Of a stretch of DNA of 64,000 nt, positions 54,116 through 63,007 are shown in pieces. Source of the stretch: G965276765 sp965276825. GTDB taxonomy: Bacteria; Actinomycetota; Acidimicrobiia; Acidimicrobiales; Palsa-688. Each line of letters begins with the position of its first letter. The first letter of the stretch is position 1. The notes beneath the pieces were generated by a model that searched no databases, had not been told where the DNA came from, and saw only the letters and a list, made by a program, of their open reading frames with translations. The stretch covers positions 1,302,001-1,366,000 of the forward strand of contig OZ255630.1 in NCBI GenBank assembly GCA_965276825.1, in the 5' to 3' direction. The position numbers were made by a program, and so were the translations under genes.

Positions 54116-55211
54116 GCGGCGTGTGGGCCAGGCCGTGGGCGTCGGCGACCGACTGGTAGGTGACCTGGCCCGCGTGGGTGTTGAGGCCGCTGGCCAGCGC
54201 GGTGTCGGCGCGCAGCGCGTCCCGCCAGCCCAGGTTGGCCAGCTCGACCGCGTAAGGCAGGGTGACGTTGGTGAGGGCGAAGGTCGAGGTGTGCGGCACC
54301 GCGCCCGGCATGTTGGCCACGCAGTAGAAGACCGAGTCGGCGACCCGGTAGGTCGGCTCGTCGTGGGTGGTCGGCCGTGAGCTCTCGAAGCAGCCGCCCT
54401 GGTCGATGGCGATGTCGACGAGGACCGAGCCCGGCTTCATCCGCGACACCAGGTCGTCGGTGACGAGCGTCGGGGCCTTGGCCCCCGGCACCAGCACCGC
54501 GCCGATGACCAGGTCGGCGTCGAGGCAGGCCCGCTCGACCTCGTAGGTGTTGGACGTGACCGTCTGCAGGTGACCCTGGTAGATGCGGTCGGCCTCGCGC
54601 AGCTTGGCCACGTTGCGGTCGAGCACCAGCACCTCGGCCTGCATGCCGAGGGCGATGGCCGCGGCGTTCATGCCCGACACCCCGCCGCCGAGCACGACGA
54701 CCTTGGCCGCGTACACCCCCGACACGCCGCCCATCAGCACGCCCCGGCCGCCGTTCTCCCGCTGGAGGGCGTGGGATCCGGCCTGGGGAGCCATGCGCCC
54801 CGCCACCTCCGACATCGGCGCGAGCAGCGGCAGCGAGCGGTCGGCCAGCTCGACGGTCTCGTAGGCGATGGCCGTCGTCCCCGCGGCGGTGAGGGCGTCG
54901 GTGCAGGGCCGGGACGCCGCGAGGTGCAGGTAGGTGAACAGGATCAGGTCCCGGCGGAGCCGGTGGTACTCCTCCGCCACCGGCTCCTTGACCTTGAGGA
55001 CCATCTCCGCGCCGCCCCACACGTCGTCGGCGGTGTCGAGCAGCTTGGCGCCCGCGGCCACGAACTCCTCGTCGGTGATCGAGCTGCCCACCCCGGCCCC
55101 CCGCTGGACGGTCACCTCGTGGCCGTGGCGGACCAGCTCGTGCACGCCGGCGGGCGTGCAGGCCACCCGGTACTCGTGGTTCTTCACTTCGGTGGGCACA
55201 CCGATGCGCAT
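54096..55211 (-). CDS. ald: Alanine dehydrogenase
   Basis: 371 aa. MRIGVPTEVKNHEYRVACTPAGV, the catalytic Lys (MVLKVKEP) and His (FTYLHLAAS), SEVAGRMA, the NAD motif VLGGGVSGMNAAAIALGM, and ITDDLV...PGSVLVDIAIDQGGC...TYRVADSVFYCVANMPGAVPHTS. It interconverts alanine and pyruvate plus ammonia. Placed next to a permease, an aldehyde dehydrogenase and a pyruvate-dependent aminotransferase, it can recycle alanine. Confidence 0.96.
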   Translation of the reverse strand: MRIGVPTEVKNHEYRVACTPAGVHELVRHGHEVTVQRGAGVGSSITDEEFVAAGAKLLDTADDVWGGAEMVLKVKEPVAEEYHRLRRDLILFTYLHLAASRPCTDALTAAGTTAIAYETVELADRSLPLLAPMSEVAGRMAPQAGSHALQRENGGRGVLMGGVSGVYAAKVVVLGGGVSGMNAAAIALGMQAEVLVLDRNVAKLREADRIYQGHLQTVTSNTYEVERACLDADLVIGAVLVPGAKAPTLVTDDLVSRMKPGSVLVDIAIDQGGCFESSRPTTHDEPTYRVADSVFYCVANMPGAVPHTSTFALTNVTLPYAVELANLGWRDALRADTALASGLNTHAGQVTYQSVADAHGLAHTPLTAVLA

Positions 55212-55214
55212 GTC

Positions 55215-56843
55215 TCAGTCCTCTTTCGTCAGGGAGGGGCCGGTGGGCGGAGGGACGGTCCCGTCCGCGTCGAGCATGGCCGCCAGCTCACGGTTGTCGA
55301 CCTCGGGCACGACGATAGGAGTGTTCCTGTTGAGGGTGACGCCCTTGAAGAACGGCGGGTTGACGAAGCGGTAGATCTCCATGAGCACCACCCCGAGGAC
55401 CAGGGCGCCGATGCCGGTGAGGAAGATGCCGCCGATGGCCCAGTGCGGGGAGAAGGGCAGCGTCCAGTAGCTGGTACCGCTGCTGGCCTTCCAGTCCTCG
55501 TAGGCGCCGTAGACGAAGAAGGCCAGGAGAATGGCCCCGCCGAGGAAGGGAAAGATCCCTTTGAGGAAGAGGTCCTTGGCGCTGTTGCGCAGGTCCCGCC
55601 GAAACCACCAGGCGCAGGCGAACCCGGTCATCCCGTAGTAGAAGGCGATCATCAGCCCGATGGCCGAGATGGTGTCGGACAGCACGTTCTGGCTGAGCTT
55701 CTCCAGGACCACGTAGAAGATGATCGAGACCACGCCCATCCCGATGGTCGACCAGCTGGGCGTCTGGAAGCGGCGCTGGATGGTGGCGAAGCGGTCGGGG
55801 ATGGCCCGGTAGGCGGCCATCGACAGCGTGGTGCGGGCCGTCGGCATGATCGTCGTCAGCGTCGAGGCGGCCGACGAGGACAGCACCATCAGGATCAGCA
55901 GCTTGGCCAGCACGTGGCCGAAGCCGTGGGCCCCGAACACCGCGGTGCCGAGCACCGAGAGGACGTCGCTCGAGTTGTTGGTGTTGCCGAGCCCGATGCC
56001 CTTGCCACCGACACCCGCGAAGGCGGTGGCCGCCGTGCTCACCAGCAGGTAGGTGACGAGCAGGATCAGCGTCGAGATGACCGCGGCCTGGCCTGGCACC
56101 TTGCCCTTGTCCCTGGTCTCCTCGTTGAGCGAGATGGCCGTGTCCCAGCCCCAGTAGATGAAGATGGCGGTGAGCAGCCCGGCGGTGAGGGTGGAGAACG
56201 AGCCCACGCCGAAGGGGTTGAACCAGCTGAGGGCCGGGTGCAGGTGACCTGCGGGCGCCGAGTCGTTCTCCGACTTCACCAGGGCGACCACGCTGAACAC
56301 GGCCAGCATGACCACCTCGATGACGAGGAGGACGTACTGGATGATGGCGCTGATCTCGATGCCGGCGTAGCAGATCGCGCACATCACGACGATCCAGGCC
56401 ACCCCGGCGAACGTGGTCCACCCGGCGCTGGCGGCCAGCCCGTTGGCCCCGACGAGGAGAAACATGTACTGCCCGGCGATGGCCCCGAGGTTGGCCATGA
56501 CGATGATGTCCGCGGCCAGGATGCCCCACCCGCCCATCCACCCGGTGCGGGGCCCGAAGGCCTTGGTGGCCCAGGTGAAGGTGCTGCCGCAGTCGGGCAT
56601 CTCCTTGTTGAGCTGCTGGTAGGCGAAGGCCACCAGGAGCATCGGCACGAAGGCCAGCAGCATCACCGCCGGCGAGCGGACACCGACGTCGAGCACGACG
56701 AAGCCGAGCGCGGAGGCCAGGCTGTAGGCCGGCGCCACCGACGAGATGCCGATCACGGTGCTCGACACGAGGCCGATGGCGTTGCCCTTGAGGCCCTTCT
56801 GACCAGCGGCCGCGCCTGGCGGTGGGTCGATGGTGGTGGTCAT
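55215..56843 (-). CDS. APC family amino acid/polyamine permease
   Basis: 542 aa. Begins with GLKGNAIGLVSSTVIGISSVAPAYSLA, followed by about 12 to 14 membrane helices, CGSTFTWATKAFGPRTGWMGGW and GWDTAISLNEETRDKGKVPG, typical of amine or amino acid importers. The ATG at 56843 is used. It lies between ald and the aldehyde dehydrogenase on the same strand; putrescine or a related amine is a likely substrate, inferred from the cluster. A GGT-triplet-rich stretch (56875-56925) precedes it. Confidence 0.9.
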   Translation of the reverse strand: MTTTIDPPPGAAAGQKGLKGNAIGLVSSTVIGISSVAPAYSLASALGFVVLDVGVRSPAVMLLAFVPMLLVAFAYQQLNKEMPDCGSTFTWATKAFGPRTGWMGGWGILAADIIVMANLGAIAGQYMFLLVGANGLAASAGWTTFAGVAWIVVMCAICYAGIEISAIIQYVLLVIEVVMLAVFSVVALVKSENDSAPAGHLHPALSWFNPFGVGSFSTLTAGLLTAIFIYWGWDTAISLNEETRDKGKVPGQAAVISTLILLVTYLLVSTAATAFAGVGGKGIGLGNTNNSSDVLSVLGTAVFGAHGFGHVLAKLLILMVLSSSAASTLTTIMPTARTTLSMAAYRAIPDRFATIQRRFQTPSWSTIGMGVVSIIFYVVLEKLSQNVLSDTISAIGLMIAFYYGMTGFACAWWFRRDLRNSAKDLFLKGIFPFLGGAILLAFFVYGAYEDWKASSGTSYWTLPFSPHWAIGGIFLTGIGALVLGVVLMEIYRFVNPPFFKGVTLNRNTPIVVPEVDNRELAAMLDADGTVPPPTGPSLTKED

Positions 56844-56932
56844 CGCTCTCGAGCTCCCCTTCGTCGGTGCTGATGGCTGGTGGTGGTGGGTGCGGAGGTG
56901 GTGGTGGTGGTGCTGGTGGTGGGCCGGGGCCC

Positions 56933-58378
56933 TCAGAAGGCGCTCATCACGTGCTTGACGCGCGTGTAGTCCTCGAGGCCGTACATGGACAGGTCCTTGC
57001 CGTAGCCCGAGTGCTTGAAGCCGCCGTGGGGCATCTCGGCCACCAGCGGGATGTGGGTGTTGATCCACACGCAGCCGAAGTCGAGGCGGCGAGACACCCG
57101 CAGCGCCCGGCCGTGGTCGGAGGTCCACACGCTCGACGCCAGCCCGTACTCCACGCTGTTGGCCCACGCCACGGCCTGGTCCTCGTCGCTGAAGCGCTGC
57201 ACGGTGATGACCGGTCCGAAGATCTCGTCGGTCGCCAGCTCGTCGCCCTGCTCGACGCCGGCCACCACCGTCGCCGGGTAGAAGAAGCCGGGACCTGCCA
57301 CCGCCCGGCCGCCGGCGATCACCTCGGCGTGGGCCGCGTGGCGCTCGACCATGCCGGCGACCCTGGCCAGCTGGTTGGCGCTGTTGAGCGGTCCGAAGTA
57401 GGCGTCGGGCTGGTCGAGTCCGCCGAACGGCGTCCCGTCGGCCGCCTCGGCCAGCGCCGACACGAGGCCCTCGTAGACACCGGGACCGGCCAGCACCCGG
57501 GTGGCGGCGGTGCAGTCCTGCCCGGCGTTGAAATACCCGGCGCCGGCCACGCCCTCGGCCACCGCGGCGATGTCGGCGTCGTCGAAGACCACGACCGGGG
57601 CCTTGCCCCCGAGCTCGAGGTGCACCCGCTTGACGTCGGCGGCCGCGCCGGTGGCCACCTCGCGCCCGGCCCGCACGCTGCCGGTGATGGCCACCAGCTG
57701 GGGCACCGGGTGGGCGACCAGCGCCCGGCCGGTGTCGCGGTCGCCGCACACCACGTTGAGGACGCCGGGGGGCAGCACCTCCGCGGCCACCTCGGCCAGC
57801 AGGGTGGTCGACGCCGGGGTGGTGTCGGACGGCTTGAGCACGATGGTGTTGCCGCCGGCGAGGGCCGGCGCGATCTTCCAGATGGCCATCATGAGCGGGT
57901 AGTTCCACGGCGTGACCTGGCCGACGACGCCGATGGGCTCCCGGCGGATCCACGAGGTGTGCCCGGCCAGGTACTCCCCGGCCGAGCGGCCCTCGAGGAC
58001 GCGCGCCGCGCCGGCGAAGAAGCGGATCTGGTCGAGCAGCGGCGGGATCTCCTCGCTGTTGGTGAGGGCCACGGGCTTGCCCGTGTTCCTGGTCTCGACG
58101 GCGACGAAGTCGTCGGCGCGGCTCTCGATGGCGTCGGCCAGCTTCAGCAGGGCACGCTGGCGGTCCGAAGGCGTGGCGTCGCGCCAGGCCTCGAAGGCCC
58201 CCGCGGCCGCCTGGTAGGCCTCGTCGACGTCCTCGGCACCGGACAGCGGTGCGGTGGCGTAGACCGCCCCGGTCGAGGGGTCGACGATGTCGGACGTCGC
58301 GCCCGACCTGGCGTCGGTCTGCCTGCCCCCGACGAAGTTGTGCAGGGTGGTGGTGTCGGTCACAGCAGCGTCGGTCAC
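56933..58378 (-). CDS. Gamma-aminobutyraldehyde dehydrogenase-like
   Basis: 481 aa. Substrate and NAD motifs VTPWNYPLMMAIWKIAPALAGGN, ITGSVRAGREV, catalytic Glu in LELGGKAPVVVF and catalytic Cys in FNAGQDCTAATRV; the end PHGGFKHSGYGKDLSMYGLEDYTRVKHVM is typical of the PatD/PuuC group. It would oxidise 4-aminobutanal to GABA with NAD. Divergent from the lrp gene. Confidence 0.92.
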   Translation of the reverse strand: MTDAAVTDTTTLHNFVGGRQTDARSGATSDIVDPSTGAVYATAPLSGAEDVDEAYQAAAGAFEAWRDATPSDRQRALLKLADAIESRADDFVAVETRNTGKPVALTNSEEIPPLLDQIRFFAGAARVLEGRSAGEYLAGHTSWIRREPIGVVGQVTPWNYPLMMAIWKIAPALAGGNTIVLKPSDTTPASTTLLAEVAAEVLPPGVLNVVCGDRDTGRALVAHPVPQLVAITGSVRAGREVATGAAADVKRVHLELGGKAPVVVFDDADIAAVAEGVAGAGYFNAGQDCTAATRVLAGPGVYEGLVSALAEAADGTPFGGLDQPDAYFGPLNSANQLARVAGMVERHAAHAEVIAGGRAVAGPGFFYPATVVAGVEQGDELATDEIFGPVITVQRFSDEDQAVAWANSVEYGLASSVWTSDHGRALRVSRRLDFGCVWINTHIPLVAEMPHGGFKHSGYGKDLSMYGLEDYTRVKHVMSAF

Positions 58379-58532
58379 AGCAGGTTCCCCCGGATTCGGC
58401 GTCGGTGAGCTCGGATCTCCCCGCAGGCGCCGGTCGGACGGGACCGGGGCGGGCGGGACGACCGATCATCGCGCCGGGAGGCGCCGGTGACAATGATTCC
58501 TCGGTAACGGCCGCGTTGCGAGCTTGTTTCCC

Positions 58533-58561
58533 TTGACACAGGGGGCCCGAATGGGGATAAT
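58533..58561 (+). promoter_or_regulatory. Consensus promoter of the lrp-aminotransferase operon
   Basis: TTGACA (58533-58538), a 17-bp spacer and GATAAT (58556-58561). A transcription start near 58568 would give an 18-nt leader with GGGGAAGG before the GTG at 58586. This is the strongest sigma-70-type promoter seen in the window. An Lrp operator is likely nearby in 58379-58585. Confidence 0.75.
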
Positions 58562-58585
58562 CCACGGTGATGTAGGGGAAGGAAG

Positions 58586-59140
58586 GTGGATTCGGTGGTC
58601 AGCCGGACGGCGGTCAAGGGACGAGGTGCGACCTCCGGGTCGACGCGCCCCCAGGGCGAGGCGTCCACGGACTCCGGCATCCGCGACGCCAGCGGCCGCC
58701 TCGACGAGCGCTCCAAGCGCATCATCGAGCAGCTCCAGCAGGACGGGCGTCGCTCCTACGCGGCGGTGGCCCGGGCCGTCGGCCTCTCCGAGGCGGCGAC
58801 CCGGCAGCGGGTGCAGCGCCTCCTCGACGAGGGCGTGATCCAGATCGCCGCGGTCACCGACGCCGAAGCGGTCGGCTTCCGCCGCCAGGCCATGCTCGGC
58901 GTGCGCGTCGAGGGCGACGTCCGCAGCGTGGCGGCCAAGCTCTCGGCGCTGCCGGAGGCCGACTACGTGGTGATCTGCGCCGGCCAGTACGACCTGCTCG
59001 TCGAGCTGATCTGTGAGGACGACGAGCACCTCCTCGCCGTCATCGACGACAGCATCCGCGCCATCCCTGGCGTGCGCAGCACCGAGACCTTCGTCTACCT
59101 CCGCCTCGAGAAGGAGACCTACCAGTGGGGAACCAGATGA
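58586..59140 (+). CDS. Lrp/AsnC family transcriptional regulator
   Basis: 184 aa. A 38-residue disordered head precedes the helix-turn-helix LDERSKRIIEQLQQDGRRSYAAVARAVGLSEAATRQRVQRLLDEG and the RAM domain (AMLGVRVEGDVRSVAAKL; ADYVVICAGQYDLLVELICED). It probably senses an amino acid or amine and controls the divergent catabolic genes. The GTG at 58586 has a good ribosome binding site. The stop overlaps the aminotransferase ATG. Confidence 0.93.
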   Translation: MDSVVSRTAVKGRGATSGSTRPQGEASTDSGIRDASGRLDERSKRIIEQLQQDGRRSYAAVARAVGLSEAATRQRVQRLLDEGVIQIAAVTDAEAVGFRRQAMLGVRVEGDVRSVAAKLSALPEADYVVICAGQYDLLVELICEDDEHLLAVIDDSIRAIPGVRSTETFVYLRLEKETYQWGTR

Positions 59141-60711
59141 GCGACCAGCCCGAGACCAGTCAGCCCGACACCGTTCACACCGAAACCGCTCACACCGAAA
59201 CCGCTCACACCGAAACCGCTCACACCGAAGCCGTTCACACGGAAACCGGCCACACCGACGTGGCCGAGACCAGCGCCGGGCCGATCAGCCCGGGCGCGGC
59301 GGCCGACGGCGCGCCCGCCGGCGACGTGGACGCCCTCCTCGGCGGCTACGACGAGGCCCACCTGCAGGCCGCGGCCAAGCGCCACCTGTGGATGCACTTC
59401 ACCCGGATGAGCTCCTATGCCGAGCACGAGGTCCCGGTGATGGTCAAGGGCGAAGGCCCGTGGGTGTGGGACAGCCGGGGCCGGAAGTACCTCGACGGGC
59501 TCTCGGGCCTGTTCGTGGTCAACGCCGGCCACGGGCGCGAGCAGCTGGCCGAGGCGGCCGCCCGCCAGGCCAAGCAGCTGGCGTACTTCCCGCTGTGGAG
59601 CTACGCCCACCCCAACGCCATCGAGCTGTCGGAGCGCCTCGCCGACCTGGCGCCCGGCGACATCAACCGGGTGTTCTTCACCACCGGCGGTGGCGAGGCG
59701 GTCGAGACGGCGTGGAAGATCGCCAGGCAGTTCTTCCGGGCCACCGGCGAGCACGGTCGCTACAAGGTGCTGTCGCGTGACATCGCCTACCACGGCACCA
59801 CCATGGGCGCCCTGTCGATCACCGGAGTCCCCGACATCAAGGCCCAGTTCGAGCCCCTGGTGCCGGGCTCGGTCCGGGTGGCCAACACCAACTTCTACCG
59901 GGCCCCGTACTTTGCCGACGACATCGACGCCTTCGGGCAGTGGGCGGCGGATGACATCGAGCGCCGCATCCTGATGGAGGGCCCCGGCAGCGTGGCCGCC
60001 GTCTTCCTCGAGCCGGTGCAGAACTCGGGTGGCTGCTTCCCGCCGCCCCCCGGCTACTTCCAGCGGGTCAGGGAGATCTGCGACCGCCACGGCGTGCTCC
60101 TCGTCTCCGACGAGGTCATCTGCGCCTTCGGGCGCCTCGGCGACTGGTTCGGCGCCCGCCGCTACCAGTACCAGCCCGACATGATCACCTGCGCCAAGGG
60201 CCTCACCAGCGGCTACTCGCCCCTCGGCGCGGTCCTGGTGTCGGACCGGATCATGGAGCCGTTCGTCAGCGGCGACGCCACCTTCTACCACGGCTTCACC
60301 TTCGGCGGTCATCCCGTGTCGACCGCCGTGGCCCTCGCCAACCTCGACGTGTTCGAGAAGGAGGACCTGATCGGCAACGTCGCCCGTCGCAGCGCCGACT
60401 TCCGCGCCGTGCTCGAGGGCCTGCGGGACCTGCCCATCGTCGGCGACGTCCGCGGCGACGGCTACTTCTTCGGGATCGAGATGGTCAAGGACAAGGCGAC
60501 CAAGGAGACCTTCGACGACGAGGAGTCCGAGCGGCTGCTGCGCGGCTTCCTGTCCCCCGCCCTCTTCGAGGCCGGCCTGGTCTGCCGGGCCGACGACCGC
60601 GGCGACCCCGTCATCCAGCTGGCCCCGCCCCTGATCTGCGAGCAGGAGCACTTCGACCTGATCGGCGACGTTCTGCGCGGGGTCCTGACCGAGGCCTGGA
60701 CGCACCTCTGA
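59137..60711 (+). CDS. Class III aminotransferase (putrescine or omega-amino acid : pyruvate type)
   Basis: 524 aa. The ATG at 59137 overlaps the lrp stop. The first 50 residues are a repeat head, (HTETA)-type units, coded by a 15-bp tandem repeat at 59170-59250. The catalytic domain follows with WVWDSRGRKYLDGLSGLFVVN, FTTGGGEAVETAWKIARQF, AYHGTTMGALSITG, the PLP Asp in LVSDEVICAFGR and Lys in TCAKGLTSGYSPLGA. SpuC-like enzymes move the amino group to pyruvate, giving alanine. Confidence 0.92.
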   Translation: MSDQPETSQPDTVHTETAHTETAHTETAHTEAVHTETGHTDVAETSAGPISPGAAADGAPAGDVDALLGGYDEAHLQAAAKRHLWMHFTRMSSYAEHEVPVMVKGEGPWVWDSRGRKYLDGLSGLFVVNAGHGREQLAEAAARQAKQLAYFPLWSYAHPNAIELSERLADLAPGDINRVFFTTGGGEAVETAWKIARQFFRATGEHGRYKVLSRDIAYHGTTMGALSITGVPDIKAQFEPLVPGSVRVANTNFYRAPYFADDIDAFGQWAADDIERRILMEGPGSVAAVFLEPVQNSGGCFPPPPGYFQRVREICDRHGVLLVSDEVICAFGRLGDWFGARRYQYQPDMITCAKGLTSGYSPLGAVLVSDRIMEPFVSGDATFYHGFTFGGHPVSTAVALANLDVFEKEDLIGNVARRSADFRAVLEGLRDLPIVGDVRGDGYFFGIEMVKDKATKETFDDEESERLLRGFLSPALFEAGLVCRADDRGDPVIQLAPPLICEQEHFDLIGDVLRGVLTEAWTHL

Positions 60712-60754
60712 GCGTGACCCCCGGCCCGCACCGCAGGCGCCGGTGCCCGTGCGA

Positions 60755-60829
60755 AAGCAACTTGGGCGGCCGTCAACCGTTCGACCCTCCCGCAACGGCA
60801 TTTGTGGCCTGCGGCCGCCCAAGTTGCTT
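60755..60829. repeat. 18-bp perfect inverted repeat between aminotransferase and oxidase genes
   Basis: AAGCAACTTGGGCGGCCG (60755-60772) and its exact complement (60812-60829) enclose 39 nt. It fills most of the 133-bp gap. There is no T run, so it may be a terminator, an attenuator, an mRNA-processing hairpin or a small transposed element. Confidence 0.85.
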
Positions 60830-60844
60830 CCTTCCGGTCCCCCG

Positions 60845-62230
60845 GTGAGAAACGGCCGGGTCAGCTTCTGGCACGAGGCGCTGGGCGGTCCGCCACCCGA
60901 CCGTCCGGCCCTCGAGGGCCGGACCGACACCGACGTGTGCGTGGTCGGCGCCGGCTACACGGGGTTGTGGACGGCGTGGGCCCTGCGCCGCCTGCGCCCC
61001 GACCTGTCGGTGGTCGTCGTCGAGGGCCGCCACGTCGGGTACGGCGCGAGCGGCCGCAACGGAGGCTGGCTCTCGGGCCTCGTGCCCGGCGACCGCGACC
61101 TCCTGGCCCGCCTGCACGGGGGCCGGTCCGGGGTCGCCGCGCTGCAGCGGGCCCTGACGGCGGCGGTCGACGACGTCATCGCTGCGTGCGCCGAGGCCGG
61201 CATCGACGCCGACATCGTCAAGGGTGGCACCCTCACCGTGGCGACCGGCCCGGCCCAGCTGGCCAGGAGCCGGCGCGCCCTGGTCGCCGACCGGGAGTGG
61301 GGGGTCGGGCCCGACGACGCCTGGCCCCTCGACGCGGGCGAGGTCGCCGAGCGTGTCGCGGTGGACGGCGCGCTCGGCGCCACGTTCTCCCCGCACTGCG
61401 CCCGCATCCACCCGGCCAAGCTGGTGCGCGGCCTGGGCGATGCCGTCGAGGCCGCGGGCGCCCGGATCTACGAGCGCACGCCGGTCACCGCCATCGAACC
61501 CCACCGGGTCACGACGGCGGCCGGCACGGTCACCGCCCGTTGGGTCGTCCGCGCCACCGAGGGCTACACCGCCCGCCTGCCCGGTGCCCGCCGCACCCTG
61601 CTGCCGATGAACAGCTCCATGATCGTCACCGCCCCGCTCGACGAGCGAACGTGGACCGAGATCGGCTGGGACCGCTGCGAGACCCTCGGCACCGCGGCCC
61701 ACGCCTACCTGTACGCCCAACGCACCGCGGACGGCCGCATCGCCATCGGCGGGCGCGGCGCACCGTACCGGTACGGGTCGCGCACCGACGTGGACGGCCG
61801 CACCGACGCCGCCACCGTCGACGCCCTCATCGCCGGGCTGCGCACCCTGTTCCCGACCCTCGGCGACGTGGCCGTCGACCACGCCTGGTGCGGCGTGCTC
61901 GGCGTGGCCCGCGACTGGTGCCCTTCCGTCGGGCTCGACCCGGTCACCGGGACGGCCTGGGCCGGCGGCTACGTGGGCGACGGCGTGACCACCGCCCACG
62001 TGGCCGGGCGCACCGTCGCCGAGCTCATCGCCGGCGAGGACACGGAGCGGACCCGCCTGCCCTGGGTGGGCCACCGCAGCCCGCGGTGGGAGCCCGAGCC
62101 GCTGCGCTGGCTCGGGGTGCACGGGATCTACGCCCTGTACCGCCGGGCCGACCGCGCCGAGGCCGCGTCCACCCGGAGCGCGTCGTCGCGCTGGGCCACG
62201 CTGGCCGACCGGATCTCCGGGCGCCCCTAG
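60845..62230 (+). CDS. FAD-dependent oxidoreductase, PuuB/gamma-glutamylputrescine oxidase-like
   Basis: 461 aa. N-terminal SFWHEALGGPPPDRPALEG, the FAD motif VCVVGAGYTGLWTAWALR, GYGASGRNGGWLSGLVPGD, RATEGYTARLPG, and the late AWAGGYVGDGVTTAHVAGRTVAELI are typical of the DAO/PuuB group. It would oxidise an amine or imino acid using oxygen. The GTG at 60845 is used. It follows the aminotransferase after an inverted repeat. Confidence 0.88.
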   Translation: MRNGRVSFWHEALGGPPPDRPALEGRTDTDVCVVGAGYTGLWTAWALRRLRPDLSVVVVEGRHVGYGASGRNGGWLSGLVPGDRDLLARLHGGRSGVAALQRALTAAVDDVIAACAEAGIDADIVKGGTLTVATGPAQLARSRRALVADREWGVGPDDAWPLDAGEVAERVAVDGALGATFSPHCARIHPAKLVRGLGDAVEAAGARIYERTPVTAIEPHRVTTAAGTVTARWVVRATEGYTARLPGARRTLLPMNSSMIVTAPLDERTWTEIGWDRCETLGTAAHAYLYAQRTADGRIAIGGRGAPYRYGSRTDVDGRTDAATVDALIAGLRTLFPTLGDVAVDHAWCGVLGVARDWCPSVGLDPVTGTAWAGGYVGDGVTTAHVAGRTVAELIAGEDTERTRLPWVGHRSPRWEPEPLRWLGVHGIYALYRRADRAEAASTRSASSRWATLADRISGRP

Positions 62231-62539
62231 CCGTCGCCGGCCCCTCGGGTGCCTTCTCCGGCCCTCGGGTGCGTGCTCCCGCCGCTCGGGCGCCTTCCCC
62301 GGCCGCTCGCGCGCCTTCTCCGGCCGCGGAACGCCGGCTACCGGCCGGCCCCGGCCCGACGGCGCGGCGCGATCCGGCGGGGCCCGGCGGGCGCCTTCTC
62401 TGGGCGCTCGACAGGGATCGCATCTTCCGCGGTCGCGGACCCGTGCCCCGCGCCGTCACCCGTCCGCAGAACGCCGGCTACCGGGCCGGGCCGCGCCCCG
62501 CGATCACCCGCCCGCAGAATACCGGCTACCGGCCGGCGG
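62231..62539. other. Intergenic repeats between the oxidase and zur genes
   Basis: A 309-bp stretch with repeated CCTTCTCCGGCC(G/C)CTCG blocks and three copies of a motif ending in CCGGCTACCGG (about 62330-62344, 62466-62484, 62514-62532), two preceded by CCGCAGAA. No gene is seen. It resembles the intergenic repeat islands at 33.2 kb and 42.9 kb. Confidence 0.75.
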
Positions 62540-63007
62540 CTACCGGCCGGCGGCCGGGCCCGACGGTGCGGCCCGGCCCGACGGCGCGGCCCGGCAGCCG
62601 GCGCACCGACCCCACACCTCGACGGTGTGGTCGACCTCGCTGTAGCCGAGCCGGTCGGCCAGGGTGGCGGCCCACGCCTCCACCTCGGGCGCCTCGACCT
62701 CCTCGCTGCGGCCGCACACCCGGCACACCACGTGGTGGTGGTGCCCACGGGTCTCGCACCAGCGGTACCTGGCCTCGCCGTCGTCGGTGCGCATGGCGTC
62801 GATCACCTCGGCGTCGGACAGGGCCTGAAGGTGGCGGTAGACGGTCGTCAACCCCACGGCGATGCCGTCGGCGCGCAGTTGGGCGTGGATCTCCTGGGCG
62901 CTGCGGAAGCCGGCGGCGCCCCGCACGGAGCGCAGCACGGCCTGCCCCTGCCGGGTCGAGGGGCGCCGGGCCGAAGGGCCCCCGGGGGCGCCGGGCTCAG
63001 CCGGCAT
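62540..63007 (-). CDS. zur: Fur-family zinc uptake regulator
   Basis: 155 aa. The winged helix GFRSAQEIHAQLRADGIAVGLTTVYRHLQAL, the metal site RGHHHHVVCRVCGRSEEVEAPEVE and a second CxxC (GRCAGC) fit Fur/Zur; next to znuB a zinc role is likely. The ATG at 63007 lies 11 bp inside the end of znuB, so it is translated with the transporter. The tail APSGRAAPSGPAAGR is a repeat-coded extension. Confidence 0.92.
   Translation of the reverse strand: MPAEPGAPGGPSARRPSTRQGQAVLRSVRGAAGFRSAQEIHAQLRADGIAVGLTTVYRHLQALSDAEVIDAMRTDDGEARYRWCETRGHHHHVVCRVCGRSEEVEAPEVEAWAATLADRLGYSEVDHTVEVWGRCAGCRAAPSGRAAPSGPAAGR

Noticed and set aside
53817..54380. Protein coded through the 17-bp repeat on the plus strand
   Set aside because: The frame shifts with each unit and its continuation is antisense to ald; bldC ends at 53952.
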